Below, in pieces: positions 12,747-24,797 of a DNA stretch of 64,000 nucleotides. The stretch is taken from positions 62,001-126,000 of the forward strand of contig JAFJTR010000052.1 in the NCBI GenBank assembly GCA_022559985.1. Reading direction: 5' to 3'. The stretch's first letter is position 1. Each line of letters starts with the position of its first letter. The position numbers and the translations under genes are program-made. A model generated the notes under the pieces. The model searched no databases. It was given only the letters and a program-made list of their open reading frames with translations, and was not told the origin of the DNA. The stretch is from Parastagonospora avenae f. sp. tritici 18332-5. Taxonomy: Eukaryota > Ascomycota > Dothideomycetes > Pleosporales > Phaeosphaeriaceae.

Positions 12747-14689
12747 ATGAGCTGGTCGCTAGCTGCACCCAAAACGCCTCATAGAGAGCCGCAGACATAT
12801 CAGCTCAGCCAAGACAACACTGCGTATATCGTGCCCGATGATCACGGAGCGCTAAGAATTGTGCACGAGCTCAACCCAGATAAGCATATAGAGCTTGGCC
12901 GAATCGGTAAGTTAACCACTTCAACATAATGAATTCACGTCTGACTAAGCTGAACAGTTGTTGACCGTTGTGGCGCGAAGCTGGAAGCTGTCAAAGTAGC
13001 CCTGGACATTCTCTCTGGTCATGTACTTTCAAAAGCTCCACAGCAAGAGAAGTATCATTTGTTACCGCACTCGGGCAAACAAGTCGAGATTATGTTACTG
13101 CGTCCCGGTGATCTGATCAGCTCATCCGTTGCTACAAGCGGCTTTACATGTCTGTGGCACCCAGCATCTGAGATCCAGGTGACCTCTTCAGCAGCTGAAG
13201 CAGGCGCCAAAGAGCATGCCAATGGTGTAGACGGAGTTGCAGAGACACCCGAAGAAGAGACCAAAGATGAAGACCTTGACGATACAGTGTTGGCCGTGAA
13301 AGCAACACAATCCAAGTCCCAACAGCCCCGGGCAACTCCTCAATTGTCCCACCAGCGTTCCGTAGTCATTCAGGAAACACCAACGGCTGCCCGTGTCAAT
13401 GGTGTCCATGAGTACCCAAATGACACTGAGATGGACATCCATCAACCAGAGTTGAAGAAACAGACGCCCGCCGTAGATGATGCCGACCACGTTGAAGCAG
13501 AGCCCTACTCGACAGCTCGCACCGGCCAATCACAGAAAGGGTCGAACATCACAGCAGAAGTAACGGAAGTACAAGACGACTTCTTGGACGTTCCTGGCAA
13601 TGAAGTATCTGACCTGGAAGAGGCACCGGCGCAGGTAACCGTCGGACGTACCAAACGCGCTTCGAAAGTGGTAGTAAAGAAACGTCCAAGCCCCGCGAGG
13701 AACGATGAGGACCCTGATGTGGAACCTCCTAAGCGACCATTGAAGCGTGCTAAGAGAGCTGCACCGAGTGACAACGACACGCAGGATAGCCGGCTGAGCA
13801 ACATTACAGTAGAAACTTCGCCTGCACCTGCACCCGCCACGGCCAAGAAGGGTCGACCACGAAAGTCGGCTGTCAAGGACCTCGAAGACTTACCTGATAC
13901 GACTCCGTCCCGGTCTCAAAGAAGTTCGCAGCGGTCGGCCTCAGCTCAAACCGCTGAACCTTACTCCGGTGACGCGCCTCGTGTGGCCACAAGTAACTCC
14001 AGCATAACAGACAAAAGTCATGCTGTCAAGTTTCTGAAGAAACAGGGTGGCACTCTTGTTGAGTCTGCTAAAGAGGGATTCAACGTTTTGTGGTACGCAA
14101 ATTTCTGCTTGCATTTGGTTTTTCACTAACATTGGCTAGTGTTCGAGATGGTGATCTTCACAAGACATCCAAAGTCCTGCAAGCAGTTGCGACCGGCACA
14201 CCCATTGTCACCGACAAGTGGCTGACCGATTCAGCGAAGGCAAACCGATTTTTGGCCGTAGATGCTTATCGACCTTCTGCGCCCAAGCAAGAGAAGGAAT
14301 GGAAGTTCAAGCTTGATAATATCATTAGCCAGCCGCAGACACCTTTTGATGACTACACCGTCCACTTCACGACCAGCGCTCATGCGGTGTACAAGCCATT
14401 CACGGATATTGAGCAGGTTTGTAAGGCCGCCGGTGCAGTAAAAGTTACTAAGAAGAAGATGGACAAAAGCGACAAGGTCATCGTGCTTGCTGTGGAAGGA
14501 GAGGACAAGGAGGCCGAGAAGCTTATGCAGGACGGGATCACCTGCTACTACCGGCACTTGCTGCCCATGAGTATTTTCCGAGGAACTCTAGATCTCGATA
14601 GCGATGAGTTCAAGATTGGCGCTGGCGATACTGAGGAGGCTGCGGATACACCCAAGGAGTCGAGATCGAGGCGGGGACGCAAGGGTTGA
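12747..14689 (+). CDS. BRCT-domain nuclear protein
   Basis: Exons 12747-12906, 12958-14092 and 14140-14689 give 614 residues. Both introns have GTAAGT/GTACGC donors and CTAAC/CTAAG-type branch points. The N-terminal 120 residues form a compact conserved-looking module (VPDDHGALRIVHELNPDKHIELGRI, LSGHVLSKAPQQEKYHLLPHSG). A long acidic, Ser/Pro/Lys-rich disordered middle contains basic stretches (KVVVKKRPSP, PKRPLKRAKRA) that look like nuclear localisation signals. A BRCT fold starts around KFLKKQGGTLVESAKEGFNVL and carries the signature tryptophan in TPIVTDKWLTDS. A second, weaker BRCT-like unit may follow (DYTVHFTTSAHAVYKPFTDIEQV). BRCT proteins bind phosphopeptides in DNA-damage and checkpoint signalling, so that role is inferred. 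I do not recognise a specific ortholog. Confidence 0.85.
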
Positions 14690-15160
14690 GCATGGAACTA
14701 CGAACACAATTGATGGTGGAGAGTTGCTTCTGACAGCGACACGGAACGAGATGGACATCTGGGCATTTACTGCCGCATAACTTGCATGAGTTCCCAACGA
14801 AAGGATGACACGGGGTTTTTTTAGTCGATCATGAGCCACAGCGTACGCACTATACCCCAACAATATTGAAGTAATCTGTTTTCTAAACATTCTCCACAAT
14901 CTTCAAGGTGTTTTGCCCGTTCTTTGAACTCTAGTCCCCACCCAAGGAAAGAATTTTACCCATAGTGTCATCCGCATAAGCGAACCTGACCCACACGAAT
15001 CATGCATCCCGCCCACCCAAACAGTGCCCTTAAACCCAACACAAGGCCGTCTTTTTGAAGCCGACGACCATTAAATCAGCTGATTAGGTACAATGCAATT
15101 CCGGATTTCTTCAAATCACGTGTCAAGCCGTGGCGCAACTCCATGCGCCTGCTCGATAAA
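14690..15160. other. Intergenic region
   Basis: 3' flank of the BRCT gene and upstream flank of the tRNA. Nothing else recognisable. Confidence 0.4.
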
Positions 15161-15246
15161 TCCTCCGTGGCGCAATTGGCTAGCGCGTCTGACTGTTAAT
15201 TCCCTTAGCAATCAGGAGGTTGAAAGTTCGAGCCTTTCCGGGGGAG
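15161..15246 (+). tRNA. tRNA-Asn (GUU anticodon) with 12-nt intron
   Basis: The full cloverleaf can be folded by hand. The acceptor stem TCCTCCG pairs with CGGGGGA (15239-15245). The D arm is GCGC...GCGC, the anticodon stem TCTGA pairs with TCAGG, and the T arm is GAAAG-TTCGAGC-CTTTC. The anticodon GTT lies at 15195-15197. Between A37 (15198) and A38 (15211) is a 12-nt insertion, 15199-15210, exactly at the canonical position for nuclear tRNA introns. Internal A and B boxes (TGGCGCAATTGGC, GTTCGAGCC) are intact. The GUU anticodon decodes AAC and AAU. Confidence 0.92.
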
Positions 15247-17288
15247 CATTGTTTTTGACGGCGTGAGTGGCTTGAGGGATAGGGGTGGCTGAGGATTTTT
15301 TTGTGGTTGTTGGGGTGGGTTGGATGGGTGGGGAGATGGGAAGGCAAGGCATTGGGTGGAATGGGTCGGACCTTCGGGAGGGGTTTCGATACGTCGATTG
15401 ATTGATGGAGATTTACTAATGGCAGCAGAAAGCTGTTGGATAAGCTGGTTGCGCTGAGACGGAGTGAGTTGTGGAAGTGGCAGTGAGGCATTTAGCGGTC
15501 GCCAGCAGTAGCAGAGTCTACATCCGACTGCTTTTTGATGCATTAGAAAGTAGAAAATTCGATGGATGTAAGGGTACAGTGTTTCTGAGGTTGGAAATTG
15601 TGGCCTCTGATTTGACCTGGTACCCGCCCCGTTCAGACTCTAAACTGTTTTATCGCACCCAGCTTAGATGTTGGTCAGCAGGCTGCAAGTTCACGACAAG
15701 CTCACGAGGCTATGTTTGTATACAGCTTCCACGATACTTTTATTGCTCATGGCGGGATTGCTATGATGGAGAGTGTGGCCGATTTGAAGCAGGAGACGGC
15801 GAGGTTCACCAGTGGTGGAAGGCTGCGTGCTGGTCGGTTATGATGCAAATACATGATGATTGCTTTAGTATTCTTCCTTGATTATAAATGTGAAGATTCA
15901 CAAAGAACTACAGGCTGTTGCAGAGGACTGCTAAAAGACACCCGGGCAGTCTAGGAGCGATCGCCAACGGTTGCTCTACCTGTCGACTGGGTTGACTATC
16001 TTTGTCAGCGCCGCACGCATGCCTTGAGGAGATAAGGAATATACCGCCGAAGTAAAATTCTTCGTTGTTTTTGTCGTCGAATCAATTAAACATGGACTCT
16101 GCTGTGAAGAGCCTGGCGTCGAAGTAGTCTGAGACTGCATCAATATTTGAGCCTGAGCCTCCACTCGTGCAGCTTGCTCCTTCGCAATTGGCACCGGGGA
16201 GCAGAAAATGCCGGGAAGCATTGGAGCGAGTTAAAAGTTGAAAATAGAACAAGGATTGTATGAATTGAAAATGAGTTGTCGCTGCTGGATGAAGAATAGC
16301 TAGGATGATACTGACATTTATACAGCTACTCGCCATGTCTTGTCCTCCTTGTCCCATCCTCAACTTAACTTATTAGAGCGAAAGCCCCGTTCAGTATCAA
16401 TCTTACACAAGCCATACTTACCGCCTATACAGGTAAACGCCACCGCGATCTCAAGTAGCTAGCCTTACCACATCCTCGAAAGTTACCACATGCAGCAGTT
16501 ATCCTGACGCCGCAGAGCACTGCGTAGAGCCATATCAGCTCGTGCAATTAGACAATGGATTGAACAGCCGAATGAAATTCGGTGAACCAGGTGCCACTGA
16601 TAACCGAGTCCCCGAGCCTAGGCACCACACGTGGCTGTGGTTCAGCCTCAAAGCTTGGCCATGCGGACCTCCGCTTTGGGTAACAGACCATGGAAGTGTA
16701 AGTAGTAACGCTACGACAGATGACTGGCGTGCCGGATGGATACTGTTACACTGAAACCGATAAGATGAACACGGTGCGCTGTACCGCAAGTTCTCACCTA
16801 CGACTGAAAGCGACCGGGATGCCTGGCTATACATGGGACCTTACTGTCACATTTGAAGCGTGATGATACTGTGTGTAGCTTCGGGCTTTCAGATACCCCT
16901 GTTACTTTCCGTCGTACTTGACAACCTGCAGTAGGTACATATGAGTGCACGGTAGGCTGCGCCGTGATCGTGATCGTGAGGAACTCGCATAGCTGCCAAT
17001 GAGGTGGAGGGACTCGCTATGCTGAGCTGCATGCACTTCCATCAAAATTGCGATGCATGAGAGGTGCGAAGATAGTGCTTGGGTGCCACGAAACTAATCG
17101 CCCCCCGCCGTGGAGCTAGAGCTCGTCACGTGTCAACGCGTCTCAACGCGTCTCCTAAACCTTTGCCCCACCACCACCTCCTCTCCACCACACCACAAAC
17201 CACGAAGCACCCAGCACCACCACGAAAGACTCCAGCAAGACTCGCATAACTCCAACCGACCAGATTTAAACCCTCAAAATCCCTAACG
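15247..17288. other. Gene-free region
   Basis: Two kilobases between the tRNA and RPA3. Short open frames on both strands show no protein-like character, splice continuity or repeats that I can defend. Confidence 0.4.
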
Positions 17289-17682
17289 ATGGACCACCCC
17301 CAAACCCCACGCATCCTCGCCCCGCACCTCTCTCAGTTCCAACACCGCATCGTGCGCATCCTTGGCAAAGTCGTGCAGCTGCGCGGCGAAACCGCCGTCA
17401 TCGACGCCGGCGGGAACGTCGACATCGTGCTGAACCGCGATTCGCATTTGGCGGTCGGCCATGCGGTCGAGGTCATTGGGAAGGTCGATGGCAATTTGAA
17501 TGTTAGGGTGCAGGCGAGCACGGATTGGGGGACGAGTGTCGGTAAGTGATAGATGTAGAGAGATGGGGATGAGGTGGAGAGGGTAAAGGATGTGGGCTAA
17601 TACGGAGGCAGATTTCAATGCAGCGAATGCGGTTGTTGAGGCTACGCATAGGCATAAGGCGATTTTCTACGACGGAGAATGA
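17289..17682 (+). CDS. RFA3: Replication protein A subunit 3 (RPA14)
   Basis: Smallest subunit of the heterotrimeric single-strand DNA-binding complex RPA, used in replication, repair and recombination. Exons 17289-17541 and 17612-17682 (intron GTAAGT...GGGCTAATAC...CAG) give 107 residues, the usual size. The protein is one OB fold: the PRILAPHLSQFQHRIVRILGKV strand, then AVIDAGGNVDIVLNRDS, then GHAVEVIGKVDGNLNVRV. After the intron, DFNAANAVVEATHRHKAIFYD supplies the C-terminal helix used for trimerisation. Start and stop both fit the family without adjustment. Confidence 0.9.
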
Positions 17683-17978
17683 GCGAGGCTGAGGGAGGAC
17701 GGCAGTTCTTCAGCTGTCGAATGAGATGATTACGACCGGGAGGGAAAACGGCATACCGCGTGGAACCAAGGAGGCAGATCACAGGAGATGTCCGGCAATC
17801 ATGATAATTCATGTATGTGCTATGTCTGCTAAGAATACGCTATAGGGCGGTGTACTTTCCAGCCTGTACTGTACGCCAAAGGATGTACATAGGTATCGCG
17901 GAACCCAAAATCTATGCCAAACAACTCCACGTACCCATATGTAGTTTAGAAACACACGCCAAACTCCACAAACTCTCT

Positions 17979-20866
17979 TCAAAGCTTACTCCTCACACCC
18001 TCAAGCCTGAACTTGACATCCTTCAGTTGCTTCGCCGTTGGCTTCCACTCCTCAAACATGCCCAACAACTCCTCAACCTCCTGACCTAGCTCTTTCTTCA
18101 CAAAGTCTTCCTCCAGCAAGCCCCGCATAGCCCAGGGCAAGAAGAACGGATTTGGATTCGCGCTCGTAGCAGAAGGCTCGTAGTCCTTGACGCGGAGCTT
18201 GTAGACGTCCTTGACACCTGGCTTCTCGCCGATGATCGGTATGTTGATGCCCTGGAAGCTTCCCGCCGTGGAGGGTCGGTCTTTCGGCGCGACGGGCAGG
18301 GACGTGGTTTCGAGCGCGTGTTGCACGGCGAGAGAGTAGATGGCGGGGTCTTCGTAGACGCGGGAGTGGCCTTCACCGCCGTAGAGGGATCCGGCGAGGG
18401 CAGGTGAGAGTTCGCGGATCAGGCCGTGATCTGGGAGGCCGAGGTTGCGAAGCTTGAGGGCGAAGCCGACGAGGTGGGTGAGGAAGTCGGGCGCATGGAT
18501 GCGGCCGTCGACGAAGACGGCGCGGTAGATATAGGGATGCGAGAGGGTGGAGAAGGTTGACGACTGAGATGGTTAGTTTAAGAACTGGCTATGTTTGATA
18601 CGTATATGCTTACCTCGAGGGACACCAGTTGGTCATCGATGCTGCCAACGTAACAGATGCGCACGCCAAATCTCAAAACTTCGTCCAGCGCTGCGAGATA
18701 CATCTGACTGACCAGACTCTTCGGATTGCTGAATTCGAAAAGCTCAGCGGCGGTAGGACCAAAATACTTCGTCTTGTACTCGATAAAAGGACCCATGTTT
18801 ACGCCTGCCATTGCGCATACACCGATGCGAGTCGCGTTGACACACCCAAATTGTATGAGCTTGGCCACCAGCATCATCGCCACAGGTACGCCTTGCGAGT
18901 GGCACGCAACGAGAATGAAGTCTGCCTGCTTGATGTGATCGATCCAGTTCAAAAGCAGCTTCCACAACGTATTGACACGCTCAGCAATGAACCCTTCTCC
19001 TTCCAGCGCAATCTGCTCGATTTCTGGAGAGTAACCTCGCGCTTCGGTCCAGTCTTTGATTGCCGCAGCCGCGGCGTTGGCAAAGCGAATCGAGGTGCCC
19101 GTTGGTTGACCGAGGACTTTCTGGATGATTGGAGCTGGGAAGAAGCCGTGTACTCCAATCGCTACGGCTTTCTTAATCCGTGGTGGCGCTGGGTTGATGT
19201 GGAGATGTGGTGCGGGTGCCTCACCACCAAGGAAGTACTGACGAATTTGCTGCCAGAACTTGGGCTGTTGTACCAGCCGATACGTAGTCTTGAACTCTGG
19301 CATAAGCAGATTTGGCGGCTCTTGCTTAGCTTTCGCAAGCGCTTTGGGCGCGGGCTGAGTTGATGGGGCAGATTCGGGGCGCGTGGGCTCGAGCACCGGC
19401 GAGGTCTTGGTTGGCGTAGCAGCCTTGCTGGAAGCCGGTGACTCCACAGGTGTCTCTATGGGTTTGCTGGTAGACTTGGGTCGACCCCTTAACGAACGGA
19501 AAGATCTCCTCGCCAAGGACTCTACTTTAGATGGCTCCGGTGGTTGCTGTGGTTGCTCCGGCTGTTTTGAATCTTTTGGCATGCCTGATTCTGCTGGGGA
19601 CTGCTCTTGCTCATTGAACTGAGCGGCTTCTGGACTTGATTGCGAGGGTGTATTGAACACAGCGACCTCACCAACATGTTTCTGAGGTTGGCCATCTGCT
19701 GACTTGTTTTCCACGTCTGGCTTGCCTCTGTACCAAAAAGCCCAGGCCGATGGCTTTGACGACGTACTGCTAGTAGTCGTTGATGCAGTTTCGGTCGCCC
19801 CTTCTGCTGTAGTGAGCATAGCGGTCTCCGACGAGTGTGATTCCTCGCTGGTGGAAGTAGGCTGCGTTTCCGAGGGCTGTATCTCGACGTTGCCAGATGT
19901 TGGTGCAGATGTTTCTTCTGTCGCAGGCGCCTCGGGAGGGTTGGCTTGTGCATTTTGCGCGTTGCTCCAACCCCAGAACCACGATGAGTTTCTCGCCTGA
20001 GGTTTGCCGGCCGCAGCTGGCGCGTTTTGCATTTGTGTGTCTTGATCTTGAGCGCCCTGAGCTGCAGTATCGTTCCCTACCCGATCTTTCGCTTGATGAT
20101 TCTGCGCCACTCCAGCACTGTCCAGCCCCTTCGCTTTCGCATCTGCCTCTTCAGAGGGCGTAGGCCCAGGCAGAGGTGTGCTCTGCGCATCTTCTATGCT
20201 GCCTTGCGCCTCGCTCCTAGCCTTGCCTGCTTCTGAGTATCCATCAGGTCTCGACCACCAACTACGCCAGCCCCAAGTGTTGGCGGCTTGGTCGCTCGCC
20301 TGTATCGGAGGAGGATGTGGCGGTAACGGGGGTTCGCTGATCTTGGGCATGGCTGTTTCGTCGTCTTCTTTGGCAGGCGTTGGTAGTTTTGGCTCTTCGG
20401 TTAGGCCGTCCGAGCCAACGTTGACTTTTGTTATCGAAGTTGGCAGTGCGCTTCCTTTACTCGACTTGCGCTTGGTGAGGAACTTGGTTGGCGAGTCGTC
20501 CCTGGGCTTTCTCGCCTCCTCTCCGGGAAGTTCGCTCGTAGCACCGCCATTCACGCCAATGCTCTCCTTCGCTGTCTTGACTACGGCCGGTGCCTTCATC
20601 CGCCAGCTGCCTGATCCGCCCAGCCATTTCTTCCCTCGCGGTGTCTGGCTGCCCGTGGTTGTAGGTGTCGATGCGCCGTCTGAAGTCGTGGTCGACTCGG
20701 CTAGGGATTTATTCGATGGCGCATTCTGCACGTCGTCGCCTTCGCCAGGCGTCGTAGAGGTGTTTGTGCTGGTTGTGCCGGCATCAGGTGGGAGTTCCAG
20801 GCCAGTGCTGCTGCTGCTAACAACAGGTGCCTCGGTATTCGGCTTCGACTTCTTGCGTGGGTTCAT
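17979..20866 (-). CDS. YML020W-like alpha/beta-hydrolase family protein
   Basis: Exons 20866-18614 and 18563-17979 (phase-0 intron, GTAAGC...CTCAG) give 945 residues. The first 500 residues are a disordered Ser/Thr/Pro/Ala-rich region. The conserved part begins at LLMPEFKTTYRLVQQPKFW and contains AVAIGVHGFFPAPIIQ, a lipase-like nucleophile elbow as VACHSQGVPVAMML (near residue 655), then NMGPFIEYKTKYFGPTAAELFEF. The second exon carries HPYIYRAVFVDGRIHAPDFLTHLV. This architecture matches the uncharacterised fungal family of yeast YML020W. CHSQG replaces the usual GxSxG first glycine by cysteine, so esterase activity is likely but unproven. It is divergent from SPB1 with 270 bp between starts. 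Confidence 0.85.
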
Positions 20867-21136
20867 GCGTGCGGGCAGCGAGAAGGAAGTGAGCAGGCGA
20901 AACGGGCGCTTTGGACAATATCAGCGCGTGCAGGTCATGTGAAGTTTGCTGTTTACCTTCATCCCAAGCTGGACGGGTTGGTTGACCATGGGGTCAACGT
21001 CATGCAGCCCGTGCGCTAGACTTCTAGGTTATAGTAGCGCGACCTAAGTTCTGGCAGGGATCCAAATCGATAACGGAAGTAAATTTCGCCCGCCGCGAAC
21101 TTTTTGCCCTGCACTACCACATCGCCAACCGCAAAC

Positions 21137-23746
21137 ATGGCGATCCAAAAGAAGGTGCGCTTGCCGTGAAAAAAGTATGTAGAATGCTTGCGCTAACAAT
21201 CTGCAGCACGGAAAAGGTCGTCTCGACAAATGGTACAAGCTCGCGAAGGAAAAGGGCTATCGTGCGCGTGCCGCCTTCAAGCTGATCCAGCTAAACAAGA
21301 AATACAACTTTTTAGAGAAGAGCAAGGTCTTGATAGATCTGTGCGCTGCGCCTGGATCATGGTGTCAAGTCGCTTCCGAGGTGCGTGGTAGTGGAAGAAG
21401 TGGCCGCAGCAGAGCTAATTCACTCAGGTTATGCCCGCGCAATCCCTCATTGTCGGTGTCGATCTTGCGCCAATCAAGCCTATCCCGCGATGCATCACTT
21501 TCCAGAGCGATATTACGACTGACAAGTGCCGAGCGACCCTGCGCCAACATCTCAAGCATTTCAAGGCGGACACGGTTCTTCACGATGGTGCGCCCAACGT
21601 CGGTACAGCTTGGGTGCAAGATGCCTTCACACAGGCTGAGCTGGTGCTCCAATCGATGAAGCTAGCGACAGAGTTCCTGGTAGAGGGCGGTACATTCGTC
21701 ACAAAGGTCTTCCGATCGAAAGATTACAACTCCCTGCTCTGGGTATTCAACCAGCTTTTCACAAAGGTAGAGGCCACCAAGCCACCGTCGAGTCGAAACG
21801 TCTCTGCGGAAATATTCGTCGTCTGCCGTGGTTACAAGGCGCCAAAGAACCTCGACCCCAAGTTCCTCGACGCCCGCTCCGTTTTTGCAGAGCTTGCGGA
21901 GCCTGCCCCCAACAACGAGGCAAAGGTCTTCAACCCCGAGAAGAAGAAGAGGAAGCGTGGAGGTTATGAAGAGGGTGACTGGACGCAGTTCCACGAAGTG
22001 CCCGTCTCTGAGTTCATTCAGACCACAGACCCAATCGCCATGCTCGGTAGTTTGAACAAGCTCAGCTTTGAGCAGCCACCGAACGGAGATGTTGCCATAG
22101 CCACCATCGACAAGCTCAAGGAGACCACCAAGGAAGTAAGAAACTGCTGCGCCGATCTGAAAGTCCTTGGTCGAGCCGACTTCAAGCGACTCCTACGCTG
22201 GCGACTGAAGGTTCGAGACATCTTTGGCTTTTCTGCGAAGAAGAAGGAAGAAGAGGCCGAGAAAGCAAAGGAAGCTGAAGAAGGCGACGAAGTTGCAGAG
22301 ATTGAGGATATGGATGATGAGATGAAGATCCAGGAAGAGCTGGAGCGACTCAAGGAGAAGGATTCGAAATCTAAGAAGAAGCAACGGCGAAACGAAAACG
22401 AGCGGAAGCAAAAGGAGATTGTTCGCATGCAGATGAACATGACGACGCCGTACGAAATTGGTATGGAGCAGGCTGGCCCCCAGGGTGACGATGCCATGTT
22501 CGCACTAAAGTCAGTCGACAAGGCTGGTGCGCTCTCCAGGATCGCCAAAGGCAAGATGGCCACCATCGTCGAGCGCGAGAGGGCCGACGAATCTAGCGAG
22601 GAGGAGCAGGAAACTGACGACGAGGGTGACTATCTCGAACGGGATCTTGATGAAATGTATGGCGAGTACGTTGAGCAACGATCAGCCCGCGACGCAAAAT
22701 ACCGTGCAAAGCGCGCGAAGAACGAAGGCGACGATGGCGAGTGGAACGGTTTCTCAGACGACGGCAAAGAAGCCAGCAGCGACGAGGAGCTGGTGCAGGA
22801 TGAGGACAGCGACTGGAGCGACGATGAAGAAGACGGCCCCAAGGGCCTGATCACAGACTTGGACAACGAAGCGCCGTCAAATAGGCCACTCACCAAAAGA
22901 GCAGAACGTTTCTTCGACCAGGATATCTTCAAGGGCATCGACGGGCTGGATGACCTGGAAGAGGATGACGACAGTGGCATTGATGTTGAGGACGCCATGG
23001 ATGTGGACGTCAAGGAAGTTCCCGCGCCCATTGCTGAAACCGCACTACCTACCAGACCAGCCAAAAAGGCTTCATTCGTCCCAGCCGCCGCTGACCCCGA
23101 TTCTTCCGACGACGAAGACAAGATCGAAGAAGTCAAGCGCGACGAGACACAATGGGAACAGGACGACATGCCTATGAAGAACGGCAAGCCCGATATCGAC
23201 ATCATCACCGCCGAAGCTATGACACTCGCGCACCAAATGGCCACCGGCAAGAAGACCAAACACGACCTCCTTGACGACTCCTTCAACCGCTACTCCCTCC
23301 GCGACGTCGACGGCCTGCCCGACTGGTTCCTCGACGACGAGAATCGGCACTCCAAAATGCAACGACCCGTCACCGCTGCCGCCGCATCCGCCATCAAAGA
23401 AAAGCTCCGCGCCCTTAACGCGCGTCCCATCAAGAAAGTGCGCGAAGCCCAGGCCCGCAAGAAATTCAAGGCCGCGCAGCGCCTCGAGAAATTGAAGAAG
23501 AAGTCAGCCCTGCTTGCGGACGAGGAGGGCATGACAGAGAAGGAGAAGGCGCAGAGTATTGCGCGCTTGATGAGTAGGGCAGCGAAAAAGAAGCCCAAGC
23601 AAAAAGTTAGTGTGGTTGTGGCGAGGGGTGGGAATAAGGGGATTAAGAATAGGCCAAAGGGCACGAAGGGTAAGTATAAGATGGTGGATGCAAGGTTGAA
23701 GAAGGATGTGAGGGGCGAGAAGAGGGCGGCGAAGAAGAGGAAATGA
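21137..23746 (+). CDS. SPB1: AdoMet-dependent rRNA methyltransferase Spb1
   Basis: Nucleolar FtsJ-type 2'-O-ribose methyltransferase needed for 60S ribosome assembly; the yeast enzyme modifies the 25S rRNA A-loop. Exons 21137-21154, 21207-21380 and 21428-23746 give 836 residues, close to yeast Spb1 (841). The six-codon first exon (MAIQKK) is typical. The SAM motif is LIDLCAAPGSWCQVASE. Candidates for the catalytic K-D-K-E set are in RAAFKLIQ, LHDGAPNVG, FVTKVFRSKDY and SAEIFVVCRGY. A central domain of unknown function and long acidic and lysine-rich stretches follow. The conserved Spb1 C-terminus holds VDGLPDWFLDDE and a basic tail (DARLKKDVRGEKRAAKKRK). The frame is clean throughout. Confidence 0.95.
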
Positions 23747-24035
23747 GGGAACATATAGTGGGGGTAGTTTGAATGAGGATTTGGAGTTCACGAGATGATG
23801 CGTGTTTTTGGGTCCGAAGGTGTATGTTGTGATCTTAAAATGTGGGTGGATGGGTGTTGAGGTATGGTACGTATGCTCCTTCCTCGAACAATTCGCTAGC
23901 TAGCGGAGCTTCTACACTTGAGTCTCATCCACAATGCTCCTCGAACATCCTACTACTCCCACTCAATTTTTTTCGACGGCTCAGGCGATTAATCCCGAGC
24001 TCTGCGTCGCTGTCGTATGCAGTGTGGCACTTAAA
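23747..24035. other. Intergenic region
   Basis: 3' flank of SPB1. No further feature seen. Confidence 0.4.
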
Positions 24036-24292
24036 CTGCTTGCCTTTCTCAAAACTGCGCTCTCGAGTTCCCACGTTCAGATTGTCACACAAATTGCTTG
24101 TGGTTCACAAAGTCGCGAACTCGAGTTCCCACATTCAGCTTGTCATATAATCCGCTTGCCTTTCTCAAGTCTGCCCATCTGAGCTTTCGTGTTCAGCTTG
24201 TCACACAAGTTGCTTGCTTCTCTCATAGCCGCAAACTCGAGCCTGACTCCTTGCACGTTACTCGAATCGTCTGGCTTGTAACACAAATTGCC
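24036..24292. repeat. Degenerate tandem repeat, about 58-63 bp units
   Basis: Four diverged copies in a row, each with a core like cttgcctttctca, then (c)gagttcccacrttcag and cttgtcacacaartt. Copies start near 24036, 24100, 24157 and 24214; the last has a longer middle. The repeat is non-coding and lies between SPB1 and the Argonaute pseudogene. Confidence 0.65.
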
Positions 24293-24797
24293 ATGTCTCC
24301 ATCACACGCAGGTTTTGGGACCTGATAGTGGAGTGTTTGGCCTTCGGAGATGTACAAACATTTTCCGAGCGTGGTCTGGTGGACTTGACAAGCAGCAGTC
24401 CATGCGTTAGTGTCGGGAAGATGGGTGCAAGAGAAGATATTCCAATGTGCCAAATTCATCATTGCCGAATCACACCAATATCATGAGCGCAGCGAGCGAG
24501 CGCGGACTGAGGCTGATACACACCCCTGGATGACTCGAAGCTATCTCGAAATATCCAAGATGGCCAACTGGGCAAACTTCTTCGCTAGGATCAGTAAAAC
24601 TTGATAGGAGAATGGCGTTGAGCTTCCTGAACACCCTCAAGCTGTCGGCAAGCATTGTGCTATCGCAACTGCATCACAAGCTATGCGGTGCTACGGCAGG
24701 GATTGTAGACACAAGCGAATGAGCGGATGATCCCTATTTAAGTGCGACAGTGATCTGACTTCATCCAGCACCAGCAATTTCGATTCAGTGGACCATC

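Noticed and set aside
18629..19363. 244-codon plus-strand open frame
   Set aside because: It is antisense to the hydrolase domain of the YML020W-like gene, whose nucleophile elbow and flanks are clearly coding.
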